64,000 bases of DNA from Piliocolobus tephrosceles (GCF_002776525.5 NC_045441.1:124999610-125063609); one strand, 5' to 3'. Numbered from the stretch's first letter, positions 1 to 12,167 are shown. The notes: generated from the letters alone by a model not told the origin. Made by a program: numbers and translations.

Positions 1-234
1 ACAATATTTTCATTGCGGTTTATATAAAAGATTTTATGATTTCATTGTTATGTCTTCAACATATGCATGATTTAAGAGTGCATTTTAAGTTTTCAAACAT
101 AGGAGCTGTTGTTTGTTAAAACTATCTTGGGCCTTAAAAGAAGTCTTAGCATATTTAAAAGGATTGAGATCATATAGAACATGCTCTCCAATCCAGCATA
201 AATTAAGCAAAAAACAAAAACAAAAACAAAACAG

Positions 235-470
235 AAAAAATGACTCAAAATCTCTTATATTTGGAGATCAAGAATACTCTCACAAATAACTCATGTAGCA
301 AAGAAAATGACAATGAAAATTAAATATATCTTGAACTGGATCATAATGAAAATATGACAGATCAAAACTTGTAGGATGCAGTTTAAGGACTTAAAGATAA
401 ATTATCACACGAAAATGCACATATTCTAAAATAAGGGTGAAAATCAATACTCTACCTAATCACCCTTCTC
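235..470 (+). repeat. Old L1 ORF2 fragment (L1M-type)
   Basis: Diverged sequence follows the L1 ORF2 region between endonuclease and reverse transcriptase: the landmarks 'TGAACTGGATCATAATGAAAA' style tract and 'TTGTAGGATGCAGTTTAA' resemble the L1 stretch encoding the LNDNENT..QNLWDA segment. Frame is destroyed. It is a molecular fossil with no coding capacity. The A/C-rich tract just before it (about 208-235) may be a simple repeat. Confidence 0.55.
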
Positions 471-864
471 AAGATGATTGGAAGCAGCAGTGGCAGCAAC
501 AAATAAGAATCTTCGAAGATTAAGGTGCCTATAGGGTCGTCTTCAATGAGGGTTTGTGTTTATTTCTGCTCGCTTTGCTTTCACATCTAGAGTTTTATGA
601 TTTTGCTCCTGCCTTCATCTGACATCTCAGGCTCTTAGTCCAGATTCAAGTCTTAGGATGGTATTTTGGGGTTCCTACTCCATGGAAATATTGGGAATGA
701 TACAAACCAGTGGCCTAATTCCTGATCATGAGGTTCTAGTTTCATCTCAGACAGCAGATTGGTAGCTTTGTTTCTTAGCCTCTTTTCATGAGTCTGGGAC
801 CCAAGTCCTCTTCTTACTCCTGATTCCAACGGTGAAGCAGAGGCCATTTTTTTTCTGTTATAGG
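471..864. other. Unassigned intergenic DNA
   Basis: No gene, tRNA or recognisable repeat seen. The only open frame here is short and has no family resemblance. Confidence 0.5.
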
Positions 865-1203
865 CTGAATGTTTGTGCCCCTCCAAAATTCATACGTTAA
901 AGCCATAACCCCTAGTGTGGCTATATTTGTAGTTAAGATTAATTGAGGTCATAATGGTGGGGCCCTTATAAAAAGAGACAGCAGAGAGCTTGTGTTCTCT
1001 CTTTCAACCCTGGCATGAGTGCAGAGAAAAGGCCATGTGATGACATGGTAAAGAAGGTGGCTGTGTGCAAGCCAGAAGAGCCCTTACCAGACGCTGACCC
1101 CTGCCAGACTTGATCTGGAACTTCCAGGTTTTACAGATGTGGGGAGATACATGTGTAAGCCACCGACCTGGTATTTTGTTACAGCAGCCCAAGAAGATTG
1201 AAA
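865..1203 (+). mobile_element. MLT1-type MaLR solo LTR
   Basis: Reads in the order expected of an MLT1 LTR: a 'GGCTGAATGTTTGTGCCCCTCCAAAA' like start, 'AAAGCCATAACCCCTAGTGTGGCT', 'GGTGGGGCCCTTATAAAAAGAGAC', then 'GGCCATGTGATGACATGGTAAAGAAGG' and the end 'TATTTTGTTACAGCAGCCC'. No internal MaLR sequence follows, so it is a solo LTR. About one quarter diverged by eye, typical of an insertion predating the primates. Confidence 0.8.
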
Positions 1204-2179
1204 CACCTTCCTTTGAGAGACGGAGCCATTTGCCATCCCTCCTGCTTTTGGGCTTCGTAGCCTGTATCTTCTGTCCTCAGCCCTGATCACTTTGCATTTC
1301 AACAGCTCCACAAGATGTTTATCTTATTTTTGAATCTATGACTTCTAGTTTTTTTCTTCTTGCATAGTTTGTCTGTTGTCAGGTAAGCTAGGGGGTATAT
1401 CATAGTGTGAGCATACTGTTTGAGATCCTTAGTGTTTTCCAGTAAGGAAGAATCACAAGGAGACAGAGGTGCCATTAAACTTACCCTAGAAATCTGTAAG
1501 TGTCAAAGGCCTGACCAAATGGCCTTTTTTTTTCCTTGTAGGGATAAGTGTTTAGAATCAACTGGTTACTGCTTCATAGTCACTAATTCGCCTGAGGCTT
1601 CTCTATTGACCTGTACTTTCCAGACTGTCCTTGGGGAGGGCTGTCAGCCATGTTTTCACTGGGGGATGAAACATCCCCTAGTCTACTGATCCTAGCGTCT
1701 CTCCAAACTTAGCTCACTCTGGCTCTTTGTGCTTTTCCACCCATGTGACCTACATCTCCAGGCTTCACCTGGCCAAGCAAACATGGCTAAGTTGCATCTT
1801 TTCTATGCACAGAAATGAGATGTAAGTTGGGCAACAAATCGAGTGATATATTTGTTTGCAAACGTGTTAAAAAGATGCTCCTAGACATGATATAGAACTC
1901 TTCGTTTTCTCTTGTTGCTCACTCCATGGTGGCTGTTTAGCTTGGAGAGGCAAACTGTTATTTGCAGGCTGTATAACACTGGTGATATGGAGCCTTTTCC
2001 TAACATTGCCTCTTTGTATTTCTCATTGCTATAGGATTATATAGTTGCATCTGTGGGTTTCAGCATGTGGTGTTAAAGTTTAACAAACCAAGAAGCAAAT
2101 GGAACAAATGGCTGCAGATGCATTTCTCATGGCTTTAAGGGGTCTGTGTAGTAAGGTTGAAATATGATGGGCTTTGAGG
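1204..2179. other. Unassigned intergenic DNA
   Basis: Nothing recognised. An 89-codon frame at 1420-1689 shows no domain, no splice context and no family resemblance and is treated as chance. Confidence 0.5.
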
Positions 2180-2345
2180 TGGTTCAAATCTCATTCATCT
2201 ACCCGTTAGCTGTGTGACCTTGGGCAAGGTCTGTGGCCTTAACTTTTGTGAGCTCACTTATGCAAAGAGCATTACAATGCATATTCACAAGGTTAGTGTG
2301 AGAGTTAAATACATGGAAAGCACCCAGCCTGTGCCTGGAGGTGCT
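2180..2345 (+). repeat. MIR SINE fragment
   Basis: Contains the MIR core 'TTAGCTGTGTGACCTTGGGCAAG' like tract at about 2208-2230, then 'GAGCTCACTTATGCAAAG' and 'GAGAGTTAAATACATGGAAAGCACCCAGC', which is the standard MIR order. Ancient tRNA-derived SINE. Confidence 0.85.
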
Positions 2346-4593
2346 CAGAATATATTCGTTTTCTTCCCTCCTTTCTCTGATTATTCCGCTAGTTGCCAGA
2401 CTGTAGCAAAGTCGCCCCACCTCACTGCACCTTGTCTTTCTAGTTTTCCATGAAAAACATGCAAAATCAGTGGTTTGGTGACTCAGATGTTCTTCTAACT
2501 CTGTAATGCTGGGAGTCTGCAATGCAACAGCTGCTGTTCAGGCTACTTGGGCAGTTTTTCTGGTTTGTCCATCCTCCCCGCCATGCCCACCCCTGCCATG
2601 ATGAATTCCTTGGCTAAGGAGTCATGCAGCTGTTTATGACTAGATTGATTAGGGGGAAGGTAAAGATCATTTTTAAAAAGCTTAAAGGGACAATAGAGTG
2701 GCTTAGAACCTGCCAGAAGAGGGGGTGAAATTTGAAGTTGCTGAACACACCAATGGGAACAATCCCTTTTCCATCAGAGAAGGCCACTGCATGGCTACAT
2801 TTCTGCTCTTACAGAATTCATTGCAAGGAAAAGTGTAAATAGTGGATTTGCTGGCTCAGGCAATTTTAAACCCTGGAAAAACTATAGAAAAGTTGAACTC
2901 TTTCCTTGACACCATCCCACCTCCTTTTTTTGTGTTGTTTCTTTCCTTCCCTTCGTTCTGTCCTGTGTGGTATCCCATAGGCCTGACTTCCCCAATTCTC
3001 ACAAAATCTACCTCTTCTTCCCACAGATCGAGTGGGAAGACACTGTCTTGGTGCCTGATTGTCAGATGGCTGATAGGGGAAAATAGATTTGAGAAATCAA
3101 TTCAGAATCAGGATTCTCTCTATAAGGTTATATGTAAACTCTTCTAGGGGCCTTTGCACGCTAAAGGAATTGCTTCTTAATGTAATCATATATTTAATTG
3201 GGTTAGGTTATTCTATGCAAAGTGTAAAAAGAGTAAATGGTACAATGTGACTGCCTTAAGAAGCTGTATAATTTCAGGCTGCATTAATATGAACACATAC
3301 CAAGGAGGAGGTATAAATCCCAGTCCGACTCCATGGGGATCAGGCTTCCTGAGGTCTTTACATGTAGTTCTGGGCTTCTCTCTTTAAGAGGCACCTAGAC
3401 ATAATGGAATACATTTGGTTCGGGGAAGAGTGAAGAGCAGAAGGAGGGCTACCTTCCATTCTCATGTGGAATGCCTTTTAGGAAAGGGGCAGCCCTGTTC
3501 AATAGCATGGCGCCAAGAGGAAGAAATAGGAACAATGGGTGAAAAGTACAGGGACATTTTTTGCCCCGTATGAAGATGGCGTTGTTGGAGTCAGAGCTGC
3601 CCAAAGATGCCATGGGCTGTCAGGGGGCAGCTCTCAAGGAGATTCCAGCCCAGATGAGTGACCAGACCTGTTCTCTTTTCCATCTCTTCCAGCCCAGATC
3701 ACCAAGGCTCTCTCTGAGTGAAATCCCAGGGATCATCCTGTGACTGGAGGTGATTCTTGGAGTGGGGAAAATTTCCTCCCAGAGATTTGCACCATATTCC
3801 CCAGGCAAGTGCAAGGCCGAGCCCTGGACAGAGCTGGTATTATTCAGATGAGAAGAAATAAGTGATTTCCAGGGGCCAAGGCTTTATTTCTCACATTGAC
3901 ATAACATTCCAGCTGTGGGAAATAGACATTTCATTGATTTACTGTGGTGGTAGCTCTCTGCAGGCTCCTGAATGCTTATGGCTATGAATCACTTTTACTT
4001 TGTCTCTATGGACAAATCCCCAGCAAGATAAGGAGGCATCCTGCCAAATCCAGATATGCTGTTTAGGTGATGGAATAAATTTAAATTTTTTGAGGATCAA
4101 ATTAATTTTTCTGACCTAGACAATCCCTCTCTTCCAAAGAAAACTATTCTGAAAGATTTATAGAAGCTATTCAAGGATATTTGGATCTTATGCAAGTTTG
4201 ACTTAATCTTACCTGTTCTAGTAGAGCTTTAGGAATTACATTTTCTATAAACTAACAAGAAATGAGAGAAAGTAGTGCTTGATATGCATTTTTGACTCTC
4301 TCACAGCGCAGAAACTTAAAGACCAGCAGTTTTATGAGCTGTATTTTATAAGCTCTGTATATCCAGTTGTGTTCCTTTCTTCTTTCTTTGTTTTCTAAAA
4401 TTAGAATTCTTTCCTTTAAGAATCAACATTGGTGTTTAATAAATCATTATTTACAGCAATGCTATAGAAAGCTTTCTAAATTGCTAATGACTCAAATAAA
4501 TGAGACAATACAGCAAGTATATAAAATCAAATATATAGATAAGTGACAACTTTAAAATTCCCACTTGACTTTTCTTCTGTCCCTGAGGACTGT
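2346..4593. other. Long stretch without gene or clear repeat
   Basis: Unique-looking intergenic sequence of ordinary AT content. Short frames at 2842-3147 and 3561-3743 have no recognisable products. No CpG-rich promoter, tRNA or satellite was seen. Confidence 0.5.
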
Positions 4594-5030
4594 AAATAAT
4601 ACTGCCATAACAAAATACCATAGGTTGCATGACTTAAACAACAGGGATTTTCTCACAGTTTTGTGGACTGGAAGTCTGAGATCAGGGTGTCAGCATGGTT
4701 GGGTTCAAGTGAAGGCCCTCCTCCTGGCTTGCAGGTAGCAATGATCTCATTGCGTCTTCACATGATGACCTCTCCTCTTTGTGTGCATACAGAGGTACAG
4801 AGAGAGAGAAGAGAGAGGGCTATGGGCAAAGGAGCGCACACACAAACTCTCCAGTGTCTCCTCTTATAAGGGCGCTAATCTCATCAGACTAGGGCCCTGC
4901 CCTCATGGCATCATCTAACCCTAATTACCTTCCAAAGTTCCCATCTCCAAATACCATCACTCTAGGGGTTAGGCCTTCAACATAGGAATTTTGGGAGGAC
5001 ACAAATATTCAGTCCATAGTACTTGGCATT
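4594..5030 (-). mobile_element. MLT1-type MaLR solo LTR, reverse orientation
   Basis: In the plus strand it starts 'TGCCATAACAAAATACCATAG', has 'TCTCACAGTTTTGTGGACTGGAAG', 'CTCCTCTTATAAGGGCGC', 'CTAATTACCTTCCAAAG', and ends 'ATTTTGGGAGGACACAAATATTCAGTCCATA', the reverse complement of the MLT1 LTR order. A purine-rich GAGAGA tract at about 4800-4818 lies where MLT1 LTRs carry a similar tract. Confidence 0.8.
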
Positions 5031-5119
5031 CAGTAGTGCTTTTAAATGGAAATACATTTAGTAATCAAAATTGATTAAACATATTTTTAAAAGGAGCTAT
5101 GTATAAGACATCTTATTCA

Positions 5120-5672
5120 GCAGTGTTTTTTATTTCTCCTTGTAGAGACCTTTCACCTTCTTGGTTAGCTGTATTCCTAGGCACTTCATTTTTTGTGTGG
5201 CTATTGTAAGTGGGATTGTGTTCTTGATTTCATTCTCAGCCTGGATATTGCTGGTGTGTAGAAATGCTGATCTTTTACATTGATTTTGTATCCTGAGATT
5301 TTATTAAAGTTGTTTATCAATTCTATGAGCCCTTTGGCAGTCTTTAGGATTCTCTAGGTATAGAATCATATTGTGAGCAAAGATAGTTTGACTTCTTTTC
5401 CTATTTGGATGCCTTTTATTTCTTTCTCTTGCCTGATTGCTCTGGCTGGGACTTCTAGTACTGTGTTGGATAGGAGTGGTGAGACTGGGCATCCTTGTCT
5501 TCTTCCAGTTCTCAAGGGGAATGGTTTGAGCTTTTGCCCATTCAGTATGATGTTGGCTGTGGGTTTGTCAAAGATGGCTCTTACTATTTTGAGGTATGTT
5601 CCATAAATGCCTTGTCTGTTGAGGTTTCTTTTTGTCATGAAGGCATATTGAATCTTACTGAAAGTTTTGTCT
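5120..5672 (-). mobile_element. L1 5' segment, inverted half of a twin-primed insertion
   Basis: On the minus strand this translates in pieces to the L1 ORF2 reverse-transcriptase region, including residues like IYGTYLKIVRAIFDKPTANI and RQGCPVSPLL, then LYLENPKD and further downstream to KVKGLYKEKYK. The segment stops at about 5672, where the neighbouring L1 piece resumes in the opposite orientation at almost the next ORF2 codon (a ..EIRDDTNKWKNI like stretch). This is the classic 5' inversion made by twin priming. Several frame breaks make it inactive. Confidence 0.9.
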
Positions 5673-7482
5673 GCTAAAAGAAATCAGATATGACACAAAT
5701 AAATGGAAAAAACATTCCTTGCTCATGGATTGAAAGAATCAATATCATAAGAATGGCCACATTGCCTAAAGCAATTTTCAGATTCAGTGCTACTCCTATC
5801 AAACCATCAATGTTATTTCTCACAGAATTAGAAAAAACTATTCTAAAATTCATATGGAACCAAAAAAAGAGCCCAAATAGCCAAAGCAATCCTAAGCTAA
5901 AAAAACAAAACAAAGCCAGGGGCATCACACTGCCCAACTTCAAACTATACTCTAAAGCCATAGTACCCAAAACAGCTTTGTGCTGTTACAAAAGCATATA
6001 GGCCAATGGAACAGAATAGAAAACTCAGAAATAAAGCCATACGTATGACCATCTAATCTTTGACAAGGCCAATAAAAACAAGCAATGGTCAAAGGACTCC
6101 CTTTTCAATAAATGGTGCTGGAATAACTGGCTAGCTATATGCAGAAGACTGAGGCTGGAACCCTGTCTTTCACCATCTACAAAAATTAACTCAGGCCAGG
6201 CTTGGTGACTCACACCTATAATCCCAGCAATTTGGGAGGCTGAGATGGGAGGATTGCTTGAGCCCAGGAGTCTGAGACCAGCTAGGGCAACATAGTGAGG
6301 GCCCTTTTAAAAAACAACAATGAAAACAAAGACAAAACCCTCAAAATGTAAGATCTCAAACTATAGAAATCCTGGAGGACAACCTGGGGCATATTCTTCT
6401 TGATATTGGCCTTGGCAAAGAATTTTTGGCTAAGTCCCCCAATACAATTGCAACAAAAACAAAAATAGCAAATGGGACCTAATTAAAGTAAGGAGCTTCT
6501 GCAGAGCAAAAGAAAACATCAACAGAGTAAACAGACAACTTACAGAATGGAAGAAAATATTCACAAACTATGCATCCAACAAAGGCCTAAGATCCAGAAT
6601 CTATAGGGAACATAAACAAACCAACAAGTAAACACTAAATAATCCCGTTAAAAAATGGGCAAAGGACATGAATAGTTACTTCTCAAAAGAAGACATACAA
6701 GTTGCCAACAAATATATAAAAAATGCTCATCATCACTAATCGTGAAAGAAATGCAAATCAAAACCACAGTGAGATACCACCCCACGCTGGTCAGAATGAC
6801 TATTATTAAACAGTCAAAAAATAATAGATGCTGGTAAGACTGTGGAGAAAAGGCACTACTTTGGTACTACTGTTGGTGGGAATGTAAATTAGTTCAGCCA
6901 CTGTGGAAACAGTCTGGAGATTTCTCAAAGAACTTAAAACAGAGCTACCATTTGACCTAGGAATCCCAGTACTGAGTATATACCCCAAAGAAAACAAATC
7001 ATTCTACCAAAAAGACAAATGCACTTGTATGTTCATTGCTGCACTATTCACAATAGCAAAGACATGGAATCAACTCGGGTGCCCATCAATGGTAGATTGG
7101 ATAAAGAAAATGTGGTGCATCTACACCATGGAATATAATGAAGCCATAAAAAAGAATGGGATCATGTCTTTTGCAGCAACATGGTTGAAGCTGGAGTCAT
7201 AATCCTAAAGAAATTAATGCAGGAACAGAAAACCAAATACCACGTGTTCTCACTTATAAATGGGAGCTAAGTATTGAGCACACATAGACATAAAAATGTC
7301 GGAACAGTTGATACTGTGTAGTACTAGAGGGTGAAGGCAGAGTGATAAGCGGTAAAAAAACTGCCTATCAGGTACTATGCTCACTATCAGGGTGACGGAT
7401 CTATACTCCAGACCTCAGTATCACACAATGTTTTCATGTAACGAGTCTACATATGACTTCTTGTATCAAAAATAAAAGTTGA
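5673..7482 (+). mobile_element. L1 3' segment of the same insertion (ORF2 C-terminal part and 3' UTR)
   Basis: Contains ORF2 remnants such as NKWKNIPCSWIERINIIRMATL-like residues at about 5700-5760 and FTIAKTWNQLGCPSM at about 7046-7090. An 'ATGGAATATAATGAAGCCAT' tract and the L1 3' UTR ending 'AAAATAAAAGTTGA' at about 7481 follow. An Alu monomer (6194-6340) interrupts it and a full Alu (7483-7780) sits in its tail. The whole insertion from 5120 is flanked by imperfect 12-bp duplications, ACATCTTATTCA at 5108-5119 and ACATTTTATTCA at 7809-7820. Confidence 0.9.
6194..6340 (+). mobile_element. Alu left-monomer (FLAM/AluJ-like) insertion in L1
   Basis: Starts GGCCAGGCTTGGTGACTCAC and ends in an A-rich tail after one monomer, about 135 bp. 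It splits the L1 ORF2 between 'AAAAATTAACTCA' and 'AAAATGTAAGATCTCAAAC', which are contiguous in L1. Confidence 0.85.
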
Positions 7483-7780
7483 GGCCAGGTGTGGTGGCTC
7501 ATGCCTGTAATCCCAGCACTTTGGGAGGCCAAGGCAGGCAGATCAGTTGAGGTCAGGAGTTAGAGACCAGCCTGGCCAATATAGTGAGACCCTGTCTCTA
7601 CTAAAAATACAAAAAATTAGCTGGGTGTGTTGGCACGTGCCTGTAGACCCAGCTGCTCAGGAGGCTGAGGCAGGAGAATTGCTTGAACTAGAAGGCAGAG
7701 GTTAAAGTGAGCCAAGATCATGCCACTGCACTCCAGCCTGGACTACAGAGCAAGACTCCATCTCAAAATAAAACAAATAA
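7483..7780 (+). mobile_element. Full-length Alu (AluS-like)
   Basis: Dimeric Alu starting GGCCAGGTGTGGTGGCTCA. It is flanked by AAAGTTGA before (about 7475-7482) and again after the tail (about 7784-7791). It landed in the A-rich tail of the older L1. Confidence 0.92.
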
Positions 7781-7882
7781 AACGAAAGTTGAAAACTTTT
7801 TAAAAAACACATTTTATTCAACCTGAGAATATGTTGGTATACAATGGATTTTGAATAATTGACCTAGGTCAAGGCTAGAGGT

Positions 7883-8545
7883 TGGACCCATTTTCTCACT
7901 CACCCGTGGAAGCTAAAAAAAGGGGATCTCACAGAAGAAAAAGTAGAACAGAGGGTACTAGAGATTGGGAAGGGTAGGGAAGGAGGGATAGGGAGAGATT
8001 TGTTAAAGGATACAAACTTACAGCTAGACAGGAGGAATGGGTTCTGTGTTCTATAGCACCGTAGGATGACTGGAGTTAATAATAACATAGTAGGCCAGGC
8101 ACACTGGCTCACGTCTGTAATCCCAGCACTTTGGGAGGCCAAGGTGGGCCGATCACCTGAGGTCAGGAGTTTGAGACCAGCCTGGCCAACATGGTGAAAC
8201 CCCCGTCTTTACTAAAAATATAAAAATCAGCCGGGTGTAGTGACACATGCCTGTAATCCCAGCTTCTCGGGACGCTGAGGCAGGAGAATTGCTTGAACCT
8301 GGGAGGCGGAGGTTGCAGTGAGCCGAGATCATGCCCTGAACTCCAGCCTGGGCAACAGAGTGAAACTCCATCTCAAATAACAACAACAACAACATCATAG
8401 TATATATTTTCCAATAGCTACAAGAGAGGATACTAAAGATAAACTAATTACCCGTACCTTATCACCATACATTGCATGTATTAATACATCACTGTACCCC
8501 ATGGATATGTGCAATTATTATTTATCAATTTAAAAAATAAAAGCA
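7883..8545 (+). mobile_element. L1 3' end (L1MA/L1MB-type), Alu-interrupted
   Basis: Landmarks 'GAAGCTAAAAAAAGGGGATCTCA', 'GGGAAGGGTAGGGAAGGAGGG', 'CTATAGCACCGTAGGATGACT', then after the Alu 'AATAGCTACAAGAGAGGAT' and 'CACTGTACCCCATGGATATGTGCAATTATTA' ending in AATAAAAG. This is the 3' UTR of an older L1 lineage than the one at 5120. Confidence 0.82.
8093..8394 (+). mobile_element. Full-length Alu inside the L1 3' UTR
   Basis: Dimeric Alu starting GGCCAGGCACACTGGCTCA with a tail of (AAC) repeats at about 8376-8394. CATAGTA-like duplications flank it (about 8086-8092 and 8396-8402). Confidence 0.92.
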
Positions 8546-8724
8546 AAGGAAAAGGCTAGAGGTTAAGAGCCACTCTTGTATTTGTCTTTCCCATTTCATC
8601 AGTGCAGGGAGCAGCACGCAGTTGTTGGCTCCTACTTAGTACAGGTGCGCTGAGAGTTCTGCACCAGGGGCACGAGTGTGAACAGACCATGACTGCTGCC
8701 CTCTAAGTGCTCACATCCTGGATT

Positions 8725-8840
8725 GGGAGCCCCTGGAGAGCAGGGATCGCGTCCGGTTTATCTCTGTGCTTTGCCAGATTACTCAGCACAGTGCTTCACA
8801 TGGAGCTGCTGGTCCGTAGACATTTATTGAATGAATAGAT
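8725..8840 (+). repeat. L2 3' end
   Basis: 'TGGGAGCCCCTGGAGAGCAGGGA', 'CAGCACAGTGCTTCACATGGAGC' and 'CATTTATTGAATGAATAGAT' follow the conserved L2 3'-terminal order. Confidence 0.75.
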
Positions 8841-9084
8841 CGAATATGTGGCAGTTCATACTGTTTGAGCAAGAGCTTTTTACCAAGCAGAGAAAAGGGC
8901 TTCTAATTTCCTGTGACTTCCTCTCTTGCTTAAGGTTACATTTTTTTTGAGTCAGACAATCCAGAAAATGTGGAAATAAGTCTTAAAATCCAGGTGGAGG
9001 CAAACGTGTAGAATGAATAACGCCTGTCTTTTTTATCTTCTTTTCTCTGTCTTATTCTGCAGAACTTTAATCTGTCCATCTAGA

Positions 9085-9312
9085 GCAAGGTCAGCTAGCA
9101 TTTTCTGGAAAGGGCCAGTTAGTAAGCACTCTAGGCTTTTGGGGTCACCGGGACTCTTCTCCTTTGAAACTACTCAACCTTGTTGTTGTAGAGATAAAGT
9201 AGCCATGGACACTAAGTAACAGATGGACATGGCTGTGTTCCAATAAAACTTAACCTGAACAGGCACTGGGCTGATTTTGGCTACAGCCCGCTGGCTCCTG
9301 TTGTAGGGTTTG
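9085..9312. mobile_element. Short hAT-type DNA transposon copy (MER1-group-like)
   Basis: Contains 'GGTCAGCTAGCATTTTCTGGAAAGGGCCAG' like sequence, 'ACATGGCTGTGTTCCAATAAAACTT' and a GC-rich far end. This is the same family as 44620-44875. I cannot name the subfamily with confidence. Non-autonomous, no coding capacity. Confidence 0.6.
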
Positions 9313-10160
9313 GATCAATTAGCCAGCATTCATTGAAGTCATGACAGCTACATTTTAGCCTTTAGGTGGTGGGTCTGCTCTTGAGTAAGGGCCCTCTGGT
9401 TTTCTGAAGAAACTGAGACGTGTTTTGAATCACACCTGAAAGCACATGATCCAGAGGGTTGGAAAGCCATTCTGACATGCTTGACGTAGCTACAGTGCCC
9501 TGACACTTACAACTCACGTGATCTTGTTTGGCAGAGACATCCATGGTAAACAGTGTTTCAGTGAAGTGGTGTGGACGGGAGCTGGATTGCATTTGGTGGC
9601 AGAGTAAGTGGGAGGGGACACCACAGTGAGAGGCAGGGACAGACCTTGTGTCAGGGGTCTGCAAAGCCCCTATATTTAGAGATGTGTTAGAAGCCCTCGT
9701 GGGACTCAGTGTATAATTGAGATTTATTGCAATAATGTAATAAGGGTACACATCCAATTGTAAGGGAAAAAGAAATTAGGCAGCTCTGAAGGAATCCACA
9801 CGCAGATTCTAGAGGAATCCCCTCCAGGCTTCCTTATTCTCTCTCCCTCCTACGAGGGGTCTCATGGAGCTCACTCTGAACCCATCAGTGAAAATGCAGC
9901 AACATGTGTGTGATGTTTCTGCCAGGGAGTTCCCCTGGAGACTCCCAAGGTTTTTTGTTGGGGGCTGGTCACATAGATGCCTATTGCATGGCTCACACCA
10001 AAATTCCAGCCTCCCAGAAGGAAAGCAGGTGTTTAGCATAAACCACATTGTTTGCATGGGCAGGCACTAGAAACCATCCTTATCATTTAAGGAACGTTTG
10101 AGTATCAAGTTTCAAGACACCAACCTTCAAGCAGACCTTTCCAGCAGTCTCAGGTCAGAT
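9313..10160. other. Unassigned; possible old LTR at about 9660-10160
   Basis: A 131-codon minus-strand frame (9362-9757) and overlapping shorter frames have no family resemblance. The segment 9660-10160 has the composition of an LTR, with 'TTTATTGCAATAATGTAATAA' near one side, but I could not match it to a family. Confidence 0.35.
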
Positions 10161-10176
10161 ATGTTAACTCTTTTCT

Positions 10177-10470
10177 TTTCTTTCTTTCTTTCTTTTTTTT
10201 TTTTGAGACAGAGTCTCACTCTGTCGCCAGGTTGGAGTGCAGTGGTGTGATCTCAGCTCACTGCAACCTCCGCCTCCTGGGTTCAAGCGATTCTCTTGCC
10301 TCAGTCTCCTGAGTAGCTGGGATTACAGGCATGCGCTAATTTTTGTATTTTTAGTAGAGATGGTGTTTCACCATGTTGGCCAGGATGGTCTCAATCTCCT
10401 GACCTCATGATCTGCCCACCTCGGCCTCCCAAAGTGCTGGGATTACAGGCGTGAACTACCGCGCCCCACC
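10177..10470 (-). mobile_element. Full-length Alu with 16-bp target-site duplication
   Basis: Reverse-orientation Alu beginning with a (TTTC)n/T tail. The duplication ATGTTAACTCTTTTCT is perfect at 10161-10176 and 10471-10486, which fixes the ends exactly. Confidence 0.96.
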
Positions 10471-10621
10471 ATGTTAACTCTTTTCTCCACATACCTCTAC
10501 TCAGAGACATTTGAATAGATAAGGGAAGAAGCATGATAGGGTAGGAAGTAAAGTCAGTGGTTATTTTGTGTCTGGTATGAGTTTCAAGTCTTCATGTTAT
10601 AATGCTGTACAGGCATACCTT

Positions 10622-10648
10622 TGTGTGTGTGTGTGTGTGTGTGTGTGC
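10622..10648 (+). repeat. (TG)n microsatellite
   Basis: About 13 TG units just inside the Tigger1 left inverted repeat, replacing the terminal sequence that normally follows CAGGCATACCT. Confidence 0.97.
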
Positions 10649-11559
10649 TTTGTAGATATTGTTTTTTGTTTTTTGTTTTTTTTTTTTTTAAATACAAATT
10701 CAAGGTTTGTGGCAACCCTGCATTGAGCAAGTCTATTGGTGCCATTTTTACAACAGAATGTTCTCACTTTGTGTCTCTGTGTCACATTCTGATAATTCTC
10801 ACAACGTTTCAAACTTTTGCATTATTATTGTATCAGTGACCAATGATCCTTGATGTTACTATTGTAATTGTTTTGGGGTACCATGAGCCATACACACTTA
10901 AGATGGCAACTTTATCAATCAATGTTGTGTGTGTGCTGACAGCTCCACTGACCAGCCGTTCCCCCATGTCTCTCTCCCTCTCCTTGGGCCTCCCCATTTC
11001 CTGAGATGCAACAATATTGAAAGTAGGCCAATCAGTCACCCTAAAATGACCACTAAGTGTTCAAGTGAAACGAAGAGTCACAGGTCTCTTACTTTAAATC
11101 AAAACCTACAAATGATTAAGCTTAGTGAGAAAGGCATGTTGAAAGCTGAAATAGGTTGAAAGCTAGGCCTCTTGTGCAAAACTGGTAGCCAAGTTGTCAA
11201 TGCAAAGGAAAAACTTTTGAAGGAAATTAAAAGTGTGAGTCCAGTGAACACACAAATGATAAGAAAGCAAGACAGCATTATTGCTGTCGTGGAGAGTTTT
11301 AGTAGATAGAAGATCAAACCAGCCACAACATTCCCCTAAGCCAAAGCCTAATCCGGAGAAAAACTCTCTCTCTCTCCAATTCTATGAAGACTAATGGGGT
11401 GGGGAAGTTGCAGAAGAAAAGTTTGAAGTTAGCAAAAGTTGGTTCATGAGGTTTAAGGAAAGAAGCCATTTGCATAACAACAAAGTGCCAGGTGAGACAG
11501 CAAATGCTGATATAAAAGCTGCAGCAAGTCATCCAGAAAATCTAAGATAACTCATGATG

Positions 11560-11943
11560 TGCCACCATAAAAAAGAATGAAATCATGTCCTTTACAGCAA
11601 CACGGTTGGAGCTGGAGGCCATAATCCTAAGTGAATTAACCCAGGAACTGAAAACCAAATACCACACGCTCTCACTTATAAGTGGGAGCTAAATATTGAG
11701 CACCCATGGACATAAACATGGAAATAATAAACCCTGCTGGTTACTAGAGGCAGGAGGGAGAGAAGAGGGCATGAGCTGAGAAAGTACCTGTTGGGTATTA
11801 TGCTGACTCCTGGGTACAATACACCCATTCATGTAACAAACCTGCACATGTATGCCCTATATCTAAAATAAAAGTTGGAAAAAAACCCAACAAAAATCCA
11901 TAAATAAACAAATAAATTTGAGCATTGTTTAAAAAAAAAAGGA
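11560..11943 (+). mobile_element. 5'-truncated L1 3' end (L1PA/L1PB-type) nested in Tigger1
   Basis: From 'AAAAAAGAATGAAATCATGTC' through 'CTCACTTATAAGTGGGAGCTAAA' to 'AACCTGCACATGTATGCCC' and an 'AATAAAAGTTG' 3' end. It separates Tigger1 sequence ending 'AAGATAACTCATGATG' from sequence resuming 'AAGATAATTGATTATGG', probably the diverged target duplication. Confidence 0.88.
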
Positions 11944-12167
11944 AGAAGATAATTGATTATGGTGACTACACTAAACAACAGACTTTCAGTGCAGAGGAAA
12001 CAGCCTTCTGTTGGAAGAAGATGCCATCTAGGACTTTCACAGGTAGAGAGAAGTCAATGCCTGGCTTCAAAGTTTCAAAAGACACGTTGACTCTCTTGTT
12101 AGGGGCTAATGCAGCTGGTGACTTTAAGTGGGAGCCAATGCTCATTTACCATTTGGAGAAATCCTAG

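Noticed and set aside
5690..7202. Frames resembling reverse-transcriptase parts
   Set aside because: L1 ORF2 remnants with frame breaks, described as part of the L1 insertion and not as genes.
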